62,482 nt of DNA from Symbiodinium natans (lineage: Eukaryota > Sar > Dinophyceae > Suessiales > Symbiodiniaceae), in assembly GCA_905221605.1 (NCBI GenBank), contig CAJNDS010002405.1, positions 380,001 through 442,482 of the forward strand, in the 5' to 3' direction. The first letter of the stretch is position 1. Each line of letters begins with the position of its first letter. The notes beneath the pieces are model-generated. The model worked only from the letters and a program-made list of their open reading frames with translations, ran no database searches and was not told the DNA's origin. Positions 33,246-45,393 of the stretch are shown here, one piece after another. Both the position numbers and the translations under genes were made by a program.

Positions 33246-34651
33246 CCCTTGGCTTTGCGCAGCTGCAGGCCCTAAATACCCTAAATAAGCCCGAGTCCAT
33301 CGAGACCCTGAACTACCCCATTGATGGAGGGAGGGGGGGGGCGGGGGGTTCCCTACAACTTGAACCCCAAAACCCCAATCAGGGTCCATGTTGGGCTTTT
33401 GTTTCAGGGGTACGCTGCCCCTCCGCTTTGCCTGCAAGCCTTCTCTGGGAATCCTTGTGGTACGGTTACTGCATGGAGTTTTGAATTGTGTCCCTAAACC
33501 CTAAAACCGCAAACCATGAACCCTAAACCCTAAAGCGCTCTTTTCTCTCCCGGTTCTACACGGGTTTAGGATTTAGGTTTTGGGGCTTTTGGGGTCTGTC
33601 GGGAGTATCTAGGATTACTCGGGATTAGGGTTTACGGTTTAGGGTGTTTTATGGCAGAAATGGACCCTGTTGGGGTCTAGGGTTTAGGGTTCAGGGTTCA
33701 GGGTTCAGGGTTTAGGGTTTAGGGTTTAGGGTTTAGGGCTAGGGTTTAGGGTTTAGGGGAACCCAAGGTTACTAGGACACGCAGAGTAGGCCCTTATCCC
33801 CTTTCTTTGGAAGCCGAGGTTCCCTTCTACGCGCCGTTAAATAATCCAAAAAGGGCACCCTTTCTAATTCCTCGGTTCCTCTTGCATCTAGGCTAAAGAA
33901 GGTTCAGGGTTAGCACCCCAAAAGGGTGCACATGATTGAGCCCCAGCAAATCGTTTCAGGTGGACAGTTTCCACGAACTACCCCTAAACCCTAAACCCTA
34001 AACCCTAAAAAACCCAAACCCTAAATCCTTCTATGAACCCTACACCTGGGAAGTCCCCTCCTAAGCCTGCCTGGAAGAAACGAGGTGGATCGACTCTGTG
34101 CGAACAGGGTTCAGCGGTTGCTTAAGGTTTGTTTCTCCAGAGATTCTTGCTTGGGATGTTCCCCCTTCTACTAGCAGTCCTTTATGGGGATTCTAATCGG
34201 GGGGTACCAGAATCTCTAGTAAGGACTGTTAGTATAAGGGGGAACATCCCAAAGTCTAGGCATTCTGGGGTGCTTCTTGCAAAAGGATTGCAAGCTGCAT
34301 GCGCCGCTTTTTCTCTCATGTCCCTGCCCATCTCGCTCTCAAGGCCAAGATGTGTTGGGTACTTGCTTGCAAACCCTAAAACCCTGAACCGCAACCCTAA
34401 AGTTAGGGTGTTAGGGTACTTGCCAGGTATAGTAAGAACCAAGCGACAAGGTTCCCATGACTTGACGCATGGCAGAAAGGGGTTGGGCTTTAGGGCTTAG
34501 GGATGTTCAGGGTGCTCAGGTTTTACAGTTCTGGTTTTAGGGTTGATCGTTTATGGTAGCTTCACGAAGTCCAAAGAGCGACCACCCTGGGACCCTAGAC
34601 GTCGAAGCTTGTCTTGAGCCAGTATGCAGAAACCTCCATCGATGTGAAGCC
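33246..34651. other. Intergenic stretch before the RCC1-like gene
   Basis: TTTAGGG/CCCTAAA units, a family D element (33765-33935) and a family A palindrome (34150-34253). A hydrophobic frame at 34270-34365 (LQAACAAFSLMSLPISL) could be an exon but is unsupported. No dinoflagellate spliced-leader gene seen. Confidence 0.4.
34150..34253. repeat. Family A palindrome (best copy)
   Basis: TTGGGATGTTCCCCCTTCTA and AGCAGTCCTT are mirrored by AAGGACTGTTAGTATAAG and GGGGAACATCCCAA around GGGGATTCTAATCGGGG. Confidence 0.88.
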
Positions 34652-37600
34652 ATGTCGATTTCCCTGACGGTCTCCCTCCTCAGCGGGGAGTCGGTCTCTG
34701 TTTCTATACCTCCCTGCTGCTCCATCGAGACATTTCGCCAAAGAGCGCGCGTGGCGCTTGGCAGAAACATCGGCAAGCTTGTGACTTCGGCAGGCCTGGC
34801 TTTGTCAAAGTCAAGACACATTGTGCAGTCCATTTTTAGAAGAGCTTTCGCTACCCCGAAGACGCCAGAGAACACCATAGAAGATAGAGGCCGCCTCAAG
34901 CGCAGATACTCTCATGCCTGATGAGAAGACGCCTGATGAGAAGCTGCATGCATTGCGCGCGCAGGTACGTTCCTTCGTGGGGCTGGCACTTTAGCAGAGG
35001 CGCAAACTTCAAATCAACCATCTCCCTGGTTTAGGGCCCCCTTAGAAGACTCCCCCCAACTGTCAAGTAGGCACATCTCCAAGACCTCATCGCAAGTTTT
35101 ACCATCAGCTCCATAATTAAGCACAAAACTGCCACACGAGGCCGGGGTGCGGGATGGCGACACTGTTACCGTGGTGGCGAGTCATGTCGCTCTTCGGGCA
35201 ACAGAAACTTGGACGCCCTTCTTGGGCTACAGTTCGGTTTGCTTTGGGTTCAGCAAAGTGGTGCAAAGATGCCTTCGAGACAGGAGCGCCTACGCAATCT
35301 ATTGTAGACTTGTTGTCCATCTATGCCAATGTGCACAACAAACTATCAACACTATTCCATGGCATGCCATGCGGCAGGCAAGCATTCACAAAATAGGCCC
35401 CCTAAACCCTAAACCCTAAAAACTCCCTAAACCCCGAAACCCTAAACCCTAAAGCCTTCCAAAGCTGGACAAGTGAGGAGAGCGCCTTTGCCTTCATCCG
35501 TGGCGATGGCTCGGTCGTCACATGGGGCGACGTAGCTGAAGGCGGGGACTGCGCCCACGTGAAGGACTTCGTGGGTCTTAGTAGGGAATGAGGGAAGGAG
35601 AGTCTTGAATATTCCCTCTAAGGGATTACATAGGGTACCTCATTCCCCTTAGTAGGGACTGGGGGAATTAGTTAGAGCCCTAAATATACCCTCTAAGGGA
35701 TTACATAGGTACTGAGGGAACTAGAGCCAAGGGATTATAGAGGGTACCTCATTCCCTCATTCCCTACCCTAAGGGTCCATGCACCTACATGGTACAGACT
35801 TGGGCCCTAAAGCTACTATATGGGAACCCATTTAAGGACCCAGTATATACGATATAGGTACCCTTAGGGCTACCAAGAAACCAGCCAGAGGACCAGCTGC
35901 AGGACGTCCAGGCCATCCAGGCAACCGCAGCTGCCTTTGCTGCCTTGCGGGCCGATGGGCGCGTCGTCACCTGGGGAAACCCCGAGTTCCTTGGGGGGGG
36001 CCAAACGAACCCTAAAATTGGGGTCATATGCCCTGACTACTATAATTCCTACTAAGGTATATGAACCATAATTCCTATTTAGGTATTATGAGCCACAAAC
36101 CCTTCTTGGGGTTCCTTTTTAGTCCCCAAGGTTTGGTGGCGACTGCTCCGCGGTACAGAGGCACCTGGTGAATGTCAGCCACATCCAAGCAACAAGTGGG
36201 GCCTTCGCCGCCATACGGCAACTCGGTCGCACCCTGTGGGTATAGTTCTCTAAGTTAGGATCCCTTTTTTGGGGCGTTCCCTTCTGGGGTCCTCTTTTAA
36301 ATAAGCGACACCCTAAAAGTAAGGACCCCACAAAGGGATTGAGGGTAGTTCTCTAAGTTAGGATCCCATTTTTGGGGGTCCCTTCTGGGGTCCTCATTTA
36401 ATAGTTGTAATAAACGGCACCCTTAAAAAATCAGGACCCCTTAAAAGGGATTGAACTACCCACATGCGCAAGTCCAAGACTTTCTTGGCCTTTCATATGA
36501 AGGCCGCGAACCAGCTACCATCCACTAACTTGTGTATAGTCCCCCCAAGCCCCAAACCCCAAACCCCAAACCCTAAACCCTAAACCCTAAACCCTAAACC
36601 CTAAACAGAACCCCCCCCCCCCCCCCGCCCCCCGAAGTCCTGAAGGTGCCCACCCACGCGCCTCAAGCCCCCAAGGATCCTTAACCCACCGAAGCCGTTC
36701 ACGTCATGCAAACCCTAAACCCTAAACCCTAAACCCTAAACCCTAAACCCTAAACCCTAAACCCTAAACCCTAAACCCTAAACCCTAAACCCTGCAGGAG
36801 AGACGGGACTGTGGTGACCTGGGGAATGCCCCATCTGGGTGGTAACTCCCGAGATGTCAGTGGCCAGCTCCACAATGTCCGGGAGATCCAGGCAGTTGGG
36901 CCTAGGATTGCGCTTGGGGTTGAGGGTTGAGGGTTGAGGGTTTGTTCTTAGGGTTGAGGGTTGAGGGTTTGTTCTTGGGGTTTAGGGTTTAAGGTTTCGG
37001 GCGGCAAACGTCTTTTTGAGAGTTTTCAGAAAGAGTCAATCTTTGTTGTCACAGACGGCGATAGGGGGGCTTTAGTAGAGGGCCACCCGGTTGCGGGTTG
37101 GGGTATGGTGGCTCACAAGTCAGCAGTTGCGCAACCCTAAACCCCAAACCCCTAAACCCTAAACCCTAAATCCATAAACCGAGGAGGACTTGGGGTTGCA
37201 GGCAAACTTTTGCATGTCGCCCCTCCGCAGCAAAACGAAGCCACTAATTATATCCGGCGTGAAAAAAACAGTCATGTTTGCAAGTTCATGTCCTCTTACC
37301 TTGGCTCTTTTGTGAGCATTCACAGCGATGCACACATCTTTCTCAGTAGCGCCCTGAAGCCGGGGGACTGCTCCATCTCCCACGCAGCACGTACCGATGT
37401 TTCCCCAACGTAAGCCCTTCGAGACCCTCTGGAGTAGTCCCCGCGGTGTGCGCGAGTGCTGGGCGGGTGGCAAAGAAACCCTAACCCCAGGCTGACCAAT
37501 GTGCCCCGCATTGCTGTAGCTAGTCGTGCCAGAACCAAACCTCAGGCTTACAGTGTTTTTCCCCACGCTCCCCCCCCCCCCCCAAAAGGCGAACGACGCG

Positions 37601-40600
37601 GCCTTTGCCGCACTGCGCATGGATGGGACGGTCATCACCTGGGGCTGCCAGGATGAGGGTGGCGACAGCAGGGAGGTTCGCGGAGCCAGCAGGGATTTTT
37701 CGGGGGTAGTTCGGGTATGCTTTGGGGGCGTTTAGGGTTTAGGGTTTTGGGGTGCTCCCCCGGCTCCCTGGCAGTACTTCAGAGCCCAGGTTCAAAAAGG
37801 GTTTAGGACTTTCTCACGTTGTGTCCGTGTTCAAGCTGCTAGGGCCCATGGGTTCTCACTCAGCTTCGAGACTTTTTAGCTTTGTTTCGGGGGACTATGT
37901 GGTGATTGATGGGGACTGGATGGAGGCCGGGACCTTTGCAGGCGAAAGGAGCATGGTCTTGGGCATAAGTGAATCGAATACCTGAAAGCAAAGGAGAATA
38001 GCCTGAGGCACTGGGCAGATGTCCTCTTAAGGTACACAGGCTTGCACCTTAAAGCTCCAATGCAAAAGGTGCAAGCAGATCTCCAGTCCGTGAAGTGCAT
38101 TCAGACGCCTGCCCTGTTTAGGTTGTGGGGTTTAGGGTTTAGGGTTTAGGGTTTAGGGTTTAGGGTTTAGGGGTTCAGGGCGCGTTGTGGGGCGTCAGGG
38201 AACATGATTTAGAGATTCATGGGTTTGGGGGTTTTCACAGGTTTTCGGGTTAAGGGTCTTAGGGTCTCAGAGACTCAAAGTTTTAGATTTTCTCACGTTT
38301 GCATGCCGCTCTTTTCGGACTATATCCTTCGTTGCAAAAACCGGAAGAAACATTGATGCCCTACAGCCTAAAAATCGAGCAGACCCCTAAACCCTGAACC
38401 CCTAAACCCTGAAACCTTTGAACCTAAACCATAAACCCTAAACCCTAAACCGTAAACAAGTCCCTTCTTTCATTGAAGAGCAGACAAGGAAGGGCTGCCC
38501 TGGCTTTGCCGCCATCAAAGCAGGTGGCGAGGCCCGAGCTGGTCTCAAAGAGGCTTTAGAGGGTTTAGGGTTTGGGGTTTAGGGTTTGGGGTTTAGGGTT
38601 TAGTGCTTGGGGTTTAGGGCTTGGGGTTTAGGGCTTGGGGTTTAGGGCTTGGGGTTTAGGGTTTGGGGTTTAGGGTTTGGGGGCAAGACGGGTTTGGGGT
38701 TTAGGGTTTGGGGGCAAGAGGAGTTTAGGGTTTAGGATTTAAGGCTTCGGGTTTTGGGTTTTGGGATTAGGGGTAGATAGGGTTTGGAATTGGGGTTTAG
38801 GGCTTAGGAATGCTACTTGCAGGGTCTAGGGTGCAGGATTTATGAAGGCTAGGGCGTAGGGTCTGGGGTTATAGGGCTTATAGGGTGTAGCATTGGTCAG
38901 CTGCACGTACGCCTGGACTAGGAAGCAGGGTTGAGGGTTTGGGGGTATAGGCCCGAAACACCCCAAAAACCGAAAGCCCTAAACCCAAACCCCAGAAACC
39001 CTAAGCCCTAAACCCTAAGTTCGAAACCCTATAAACCTTAAACCCCATCAGCCCTAAGCCCTTTCTCATTAAAAGGGTCTAGGATTGCTGGCTCAGGTTG
39101 GGAGTTTTGCAGGGCATCCCTATCGACTCACAAGAGGCCCTGCGAGTCTCGAAGAGATAGGGAGGCCAATAAGACAGGAATACGCCAGAAGCCTTCTAGG
39201 AATCCAAGGGGGCTTGCTTTCAGAAATAAGCTCGACGCCCGAATAAGGAGTATTAGGTTCGCGGAATCACTCTAAGCCCTACCCTAAACCCGAAACTCGA
39301 AGCCCTAAACCCTAAACCCTAAACCCTAAACCCTAAACCCTAAACCCTAAACCCTAAACCCTAAACCCTAAACCCTAAACCCTAAACCCTAAACCCTAAA
39401 CCCTAAACCCTAAACCCTACAGGTTGTCTCCTGGGGCTTCGTCGACCCTGATGCGCCTCGTTCGCAGCCGTAGGATGGTCTGAGGCTCTCAGGTCTTCGG
39501 CTTGAGTGCGCCCAATTTCAGGAAGTTTAAGGTTTCGAGTTCAGGGTCTAGGGTTTAGGGTTTAGCCTGTAGGGTTCAGGGTCTCCCTAAAGCCAAAAAA
39601 TCCGGGTTTATATCAACGACAAGATACGAAGTTATACTATTGTTAAGAACAAGTGCCAAGTGCTCCGATATAGATTCCGCCCAATTCCTGAACGAAGTGC
39701 CCTGCTTGGAAGCCCCCTTTGACTTGGTCTTGGTAAGTCTACTTAGTATCCCCCAGAAACCCTCTTAGAATCCCCACAACCTACCTTCAGAACCCTGCTT
39801 ACCAAGTCAAAAGGCTTCCAAGTGGGGAGCCGTAAATCCTAGACAACGAAGTGCCCTGACGACCCTGAAAACCTTAAACCCCAAACCTTTGTCATAGTTG
39901 GGTACCATTTGACATTTTTAAGGGTTTAAGTACCCAAAAGGGAATATCGTCTTATACCAACCATGAACTAGAAACCCTTTAGAACAGAGGTGAACATCAG
40001 TAAACCCTGTCGAGCAGAGGTGCATATCCCCTTGCTGGACCAAGACGAAGGCGTCGTCCACACGGGCCTGCCAGAAGTGCAGGCTGGCTTTGAAGCCTAG
40101 GTGCCCTTCTAATCCCCTTTAAACCAAAAAGGGCACCCTTTCAGTTCCTAGGTTACTCCTGGGTCTCCAAACATGCTTATCCTCATACCCCCATAAGGTT
40201 TACTAAAGGGAATCCAAGCTCTAATCATCCTTAAACCATGTGCCAACTTTCTAGAGTTTCCTGCATAAGTTGGGATGTTCCCCCTTATCGTAACAGTCCA
40301 TCTTAGATTTTAGGGATTATCGTAGGGGGTAGTAGAATCCTTACCTAAGGTCTGTTAGGACTCTCCTTCCAGTCATGCCAGGAGTTGCAGATGATGGGCG
40401 ACTGCTGGGCGGCTGTGGGCCTCGACGAGCGGCTGAAGACCTGGGGATCCGTGGACCATTCAAGGGTTTAGGGCCGGGTTTAGGGTTTAGGGTTTAGGGT
40501 TTAGGGTTTAGGGTTTAGGGTTTAGGGTTTAGGGTTTAGGGTTTAGGGTTTGGGGGGGGGGGGGGGGGGTTTCCGCAAATAGGGGTAGCCTTTTGGGGGC

Positions 40601-43600
40601 CCCTTTAAGGGGGATTCTATTCTATTTGGGGTGTAAAAGAGGTACCCTTATTTTGGGATTACATCCGGAATAACCCGTAGGCTCATGACATGGGATAGAA
40701 TGAGTCAATGGGTAAATCATGTTTGTATGTTACACTTACTATATGGTGTGCAAGGGGACAGATTGGCAACCAGGCTCCTTTTTGTCCAACAGTTATTCGC
40801 TTAGAAGGTTTCGGGTGAAAGACCCGGCTTGTGCCTTAGGATCAGGAGGTGTGGACTGAGTTTCGGGCATACTCCATATTGCACCCTCTGTCCCTGCCAG
40901 TCGCACGCAGCGTTGGGACCCTAAACCCTACGCCGAACCCTACGCCAATCCCTAAACCCTAAGCCCTCTGCCTAAACCCCTAAACCTTAAACCCTCAACC
41001 TCACGAAAAGGATACTTTGGGGATCCCGGCAAGCAGAACCGGCTGCACAACCTGCGGGGCGTCCAGCACATCACACGCAACGAGAGCAACGCATGGGCCG
41101 CCATCATCAAGGCACTTTTGGGAGGAAGTAGGGGAACCCCAACTTGGAGGGTTTAGGGTGTAGGGTTTAGGGTTTAGGGTTCAGGGTTTAGGGTTTAGGG
41201 TTTAGGGCTATAGAACCCAGAGCAGGCCCTCATGTTATTCCTTGTTTGAGGGGGGGGGGGGGTGGTTCCCTTGGAAGCCCCTTTAAGCCAACATTGGGTC
41301 TAGTAGATCATCCTTTAAAGCGTGACATGTTAACCCTTAAAACCCCTATACCCATCATCACTCCGAGCAGACATGAGCTTCACTTTTTTCCGTTCCAGGG
41401 TTTAGGCAACTGTTAGGTTTGAAGGAGGCAGTTCGGGGAGTAGGCTCCCTAAACCCCGAAGCCTTAACCCTCTAAACCGCAACCCTGCAACCCTAAACCC
41501 TAAGCCCCAAAAGGCCGTGAAATCTTTAGGGTGTTAGGGGTTTGGAGTCTTGGGCGGTGGAATTGGAGCTAGATCCCCCCCCCCCCCCACCCCTACCCCA
41601 AAAGCTATACCAGAAATCTGCACGTGGCAAGAAGTAGGGCCAATCCCAATGGAGGGTTTAGGGTTTAGGCCGTATTCATTTTTTAGGGGTTTAGGTTCCC
41701 CTTCATTATGAGGGCCTTTGAACGAAAAAGGGCACCTTCGTCCTAGGTTGCTCTTGGGTCTAGCGTTATAACCTGGAATTGTGGTAATCACTGGGGCCGA
41801 CGTCAGGAAGCATTTCTGTGATTTAAGCGTGGTTTTTGTGCTTGGCATGTGTGAAAAATCTGTACCTGTGCCTGCATGGGGTTTCGAATCTGTGAAAAAT
41901 CTGTGAAAAATGTGAAAAATTGTGAAAACCCGTGAACAATCTGTGCCTCCCCCTTGTCGGACTCCCCCGCCCCCTCCCCCCACCCCACACAAAAAGAGAG
42001 CAGGTCACAAAAACAACGCAAAAACACCACAGATTTATCACAGAATCAGTTGTGGCCACCTAGCAATTCGCAGATAAACCACAGATGCAAAAGACTTCAA
42101 AAGACCAAACAAAAACAAATAAAAAACAAAATAAATAATTCCTGAAACCCAGCCTTTACCCGACAAGCGCAAGGTTGCACCCTACAGACGGTTCCTAACT
42201 CCTTTAGCCCCATGGTTTAGGGTTGTAGGCTCTAGGGTTGATAAGGTGTTTATCCCCCATGAGCCACAAATCAGAAACACTAAACAGTGTCAACGCTGCA
42301 TTCTTTCAATCCTTTAGCCCCTTGGTTCGAGTTTTATTCTTCAGGGTTTAGGGTTATCCCCATGAGCCCTAAGCCAGAAGCTCTAAACGCTGTGAGCGCC
42401 TTTACGTGCGGAGGATGGTTCCGTGGCCACTTGGGGTACTCCCAGCTCGGGCGGTGACAGCAGATCTGTCCAAAGGAAGCTGACACTCGGTGCAAGATGG
42501 TTGTTGCAAAGAGATGTAACCCTAAACCCTAAACCCTAAACCCCAGACCCTAAACCCTAAACCCTAAACCCTAAAATGTAGGAGCTGGGGGACTCGAGGG
42601 AACTTAGGGTTGCTTAGTTTGGGGTTGTGGGTTTAGGGTTTAGGGTTTAGAGTTTAGGGTGTGAGCGGTTTAGGGTTGTAGGGTTAGGTCTGCACAGACA
42701 AGGATGTAACTAGGGCTTAGAAGGTCTGTGGCTTAGGATCTTGCACGTCGCTTCTTAGAGATTAAGGGTAAGGGCCACTTGTGTTCAAGCTTTGGTGGGG
42801 CGTGCTGGCCTCATTTGGGGCTTGTAAGGCTTAGAGCTTTCTAGGGCTTGTAGGGCTTCTGCTATTGGGGTCTAAGAGCATGAAGAGAAAAACTGCCCTC
42901 AGCTCCAAGGAAGAAGGTCGAGAGAATCCAAGCGTCGCAGAGCGCGTTTGCGGCCATCCGCTCGGACGGCGATGTGGTGACCTGGGGTGTCCAGACCCAA
43001 GGTGCACCCAGGGTTGTAGGGCGAATAGAGCTTAGGGTTTAGGGTTTAGGGTTTAGGGCTTGTAAGGAACGTTTTGGGGGATAATGGGGCTTGTAGGGCT
43101 TATAAGGCCTATAATCGAATAGGGCTTGGAGGGCTTAGAATTATGGGGCTTACGGGGTGATGCAGGTTTGCAGGGCTGATGGGGTTTGGGGAGTTTGGTT
43201 TGGTGTGCATCCGCTTGGCGTTTAAGGGTAGGCATGCACAGGCGCGCATTTTTGTTGGGCTGCTGGACTAGATGCATAGATCAGACTTTGCCTTTGATGA
43301 TGTTCCAAAGATGCCACAAGCCTCAGCCCACAGGGGGCAACAGTCGGGCGGTGCAGAAGAAGCTGAAGAATGTCAAGGACATCCAGGCATCTTGCTCAGC
43401 AATTACTTTTTTTACACACCGTTTCGTCACCCACACACACACACACACACAGACACATGCAATCTAAGTGGGCATTTGGAATTGCGAAGCCTATATAGAC
43501 CCTGAACAACCCCTTGCAAAATATGCCAAAATGTTTTAACTCCGTATGCTACCCCGTCCCCCAAAAAGTACACCTATTCGAGGATGTCTAGGAAGCCCTA

Positions 43601-45349
43601 AAACCCTCAACGCGAAACCCTCATCCCTAAACTACCGCCCTAAGCCCAGAACCCCCTGAATGCACACTGAGTTTTTGAATCCCCAGCCTTTTCGACCCTA
43701 AGCCTCTCAGGCATCCTGCTCAGCCTTTGCCGCATTGCGAGCGGACGGAACTGTGGTTTCCTGGGGCAGGACTCAATATTTAGGCAGGGTTTAGGGTTTA
43801 GGGTTTAGGGTTTAGGGTTTAGGGTTTAGGGTTTAGGGGTTTCGTTTAGGGTTTAGTGAAGAGGGTTTAGGGTTTAGGGAATCCTGCTGAAGTTCCGTAG
43901 TGACTTCAGAGGCTAAGCTTACATGAGACTGTTCCTTCGGAGTTCCGAGCTCTGCATGCAGGGTTGAGGCTTTAAAGGGATTGGGTTTGCATCTGATGCT
44001 GGTGTCGGTTTTGGGGTCGATGCATAAGAATTTAATTTATTTCATTACAGTACTTCCCTTGGGCGCTGGGATGTTTGACACGTTTATGCCTTGGAGTTCA
44101 CCGATCACAGGAGTATTGAGTTGACATTCGCCAAGAGAAGGACCTCAAATCCACTTCCCCACCCCAGTGTTCCAGGTTTGTTGTGCCCTGCACCCGCGAC
44201 CCTAAGACGTAACGCCTATAAGTCCTAACTGCAGCTCCAGCTATGTGGGTGCCAACAAACAATGGCAACCAAATCCCTTTCAACCTTAAACCCTAAACCC
44301 TAAACCTGGGTCTTGGGATGAGAGTGGGGTGGGCTTGGCGCTTCGGAGGCAAAGCGCAGATTTCGGACATTTTGCCCCACCCTCTGTGGGGTTGTTAATG
44401 TATAAACTCAACTCTTCTCCCCGCCCGGAACTCTTCTCCTCGCCCGGTCTGCTCCTCGCTCATCCCTGGAGTGCCCAACCCCAAAGTGTCCCGGTTCCCT
44501 GGAGTGCCCAACCCCAGAGTCTCCCGAGCCTGGAGTTCCGGGTTTAGGGTGGGCTCTTTGTCGGCCAAAACCAGATTTCCCTTCAAAAATGAAGCCTTCT
44601 AAGGCCCAATGCTGGATTTGGGGTTTCTAATGACATCTTGAGTTTGGAGGGTCCATACAACTTCTTTTTAATTATTTTACTTCGAACATGGTAGAGATAC
44701 TCTGGGGTTGGGCACTTTAGGGAGACTCTGGGGCTGGGCACTCCGAGACACTCTGGGTTGGGCACCCCAAACCCTACTCCCCCCCTCCCCACCCTCAACC
44801 CTAAACCCCCACACCCCGAACCCTAAGCCCTAAACCCTAAACCCCCGCACCCCGAAGCCCAAACCCTAAGCCCTAAACCCCAAACCCTGGAGGAAGCATC
44901 ATGGCGGGGATAGCACCGCCGTACAGGAGCAGCTCCATGACGTCACGTGCATCCAGGCGCTTCTGAGAGCTTGACTAGGACCCAGAGTGGGGCCCTGAAT
45001 GACCTGATTTCCCCTTGTAGGGTTGGGTTCACTCAAAAGCAATGACCCTAAACCCTAAACCCTAAAACCTAAAACCTAAACCCTAAACCCTAAACCCTAA
45101 ACCCTAAACCCTAAACCCTAAACCCTAAACCCTAAACCCTGCAAAGCCGGAGTCTCTCTCGGCCCTGGGAGGTTGGGTTTTTTTTGAGTTTCCAGCTCGA
45201 GGCTTTCGAGCTCCGGTCCTTCCTCGGGTTTAAAGTTTAGGGTTTCGGGCTTTAGGGGTTTAGGGGTTTGGGGGTTTAGGGGTTTAGGGGCTTAGGGGTT
45301 TAGGGGTTTAGGGGTCTAGGGTCGAGGGTCTAGGGTTTAGGGTTTCTGG

Positions 45350-45393
<44 letters not shown>

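Noticed and set aside
34537-34899. Minus-strand 120-codon frame opposite the first RCC1-gene exon
   Set aside because: The plus strand carries a recognisable ubiquitin-like domain in register with the rest of the gene; the minus frame is a shadow.
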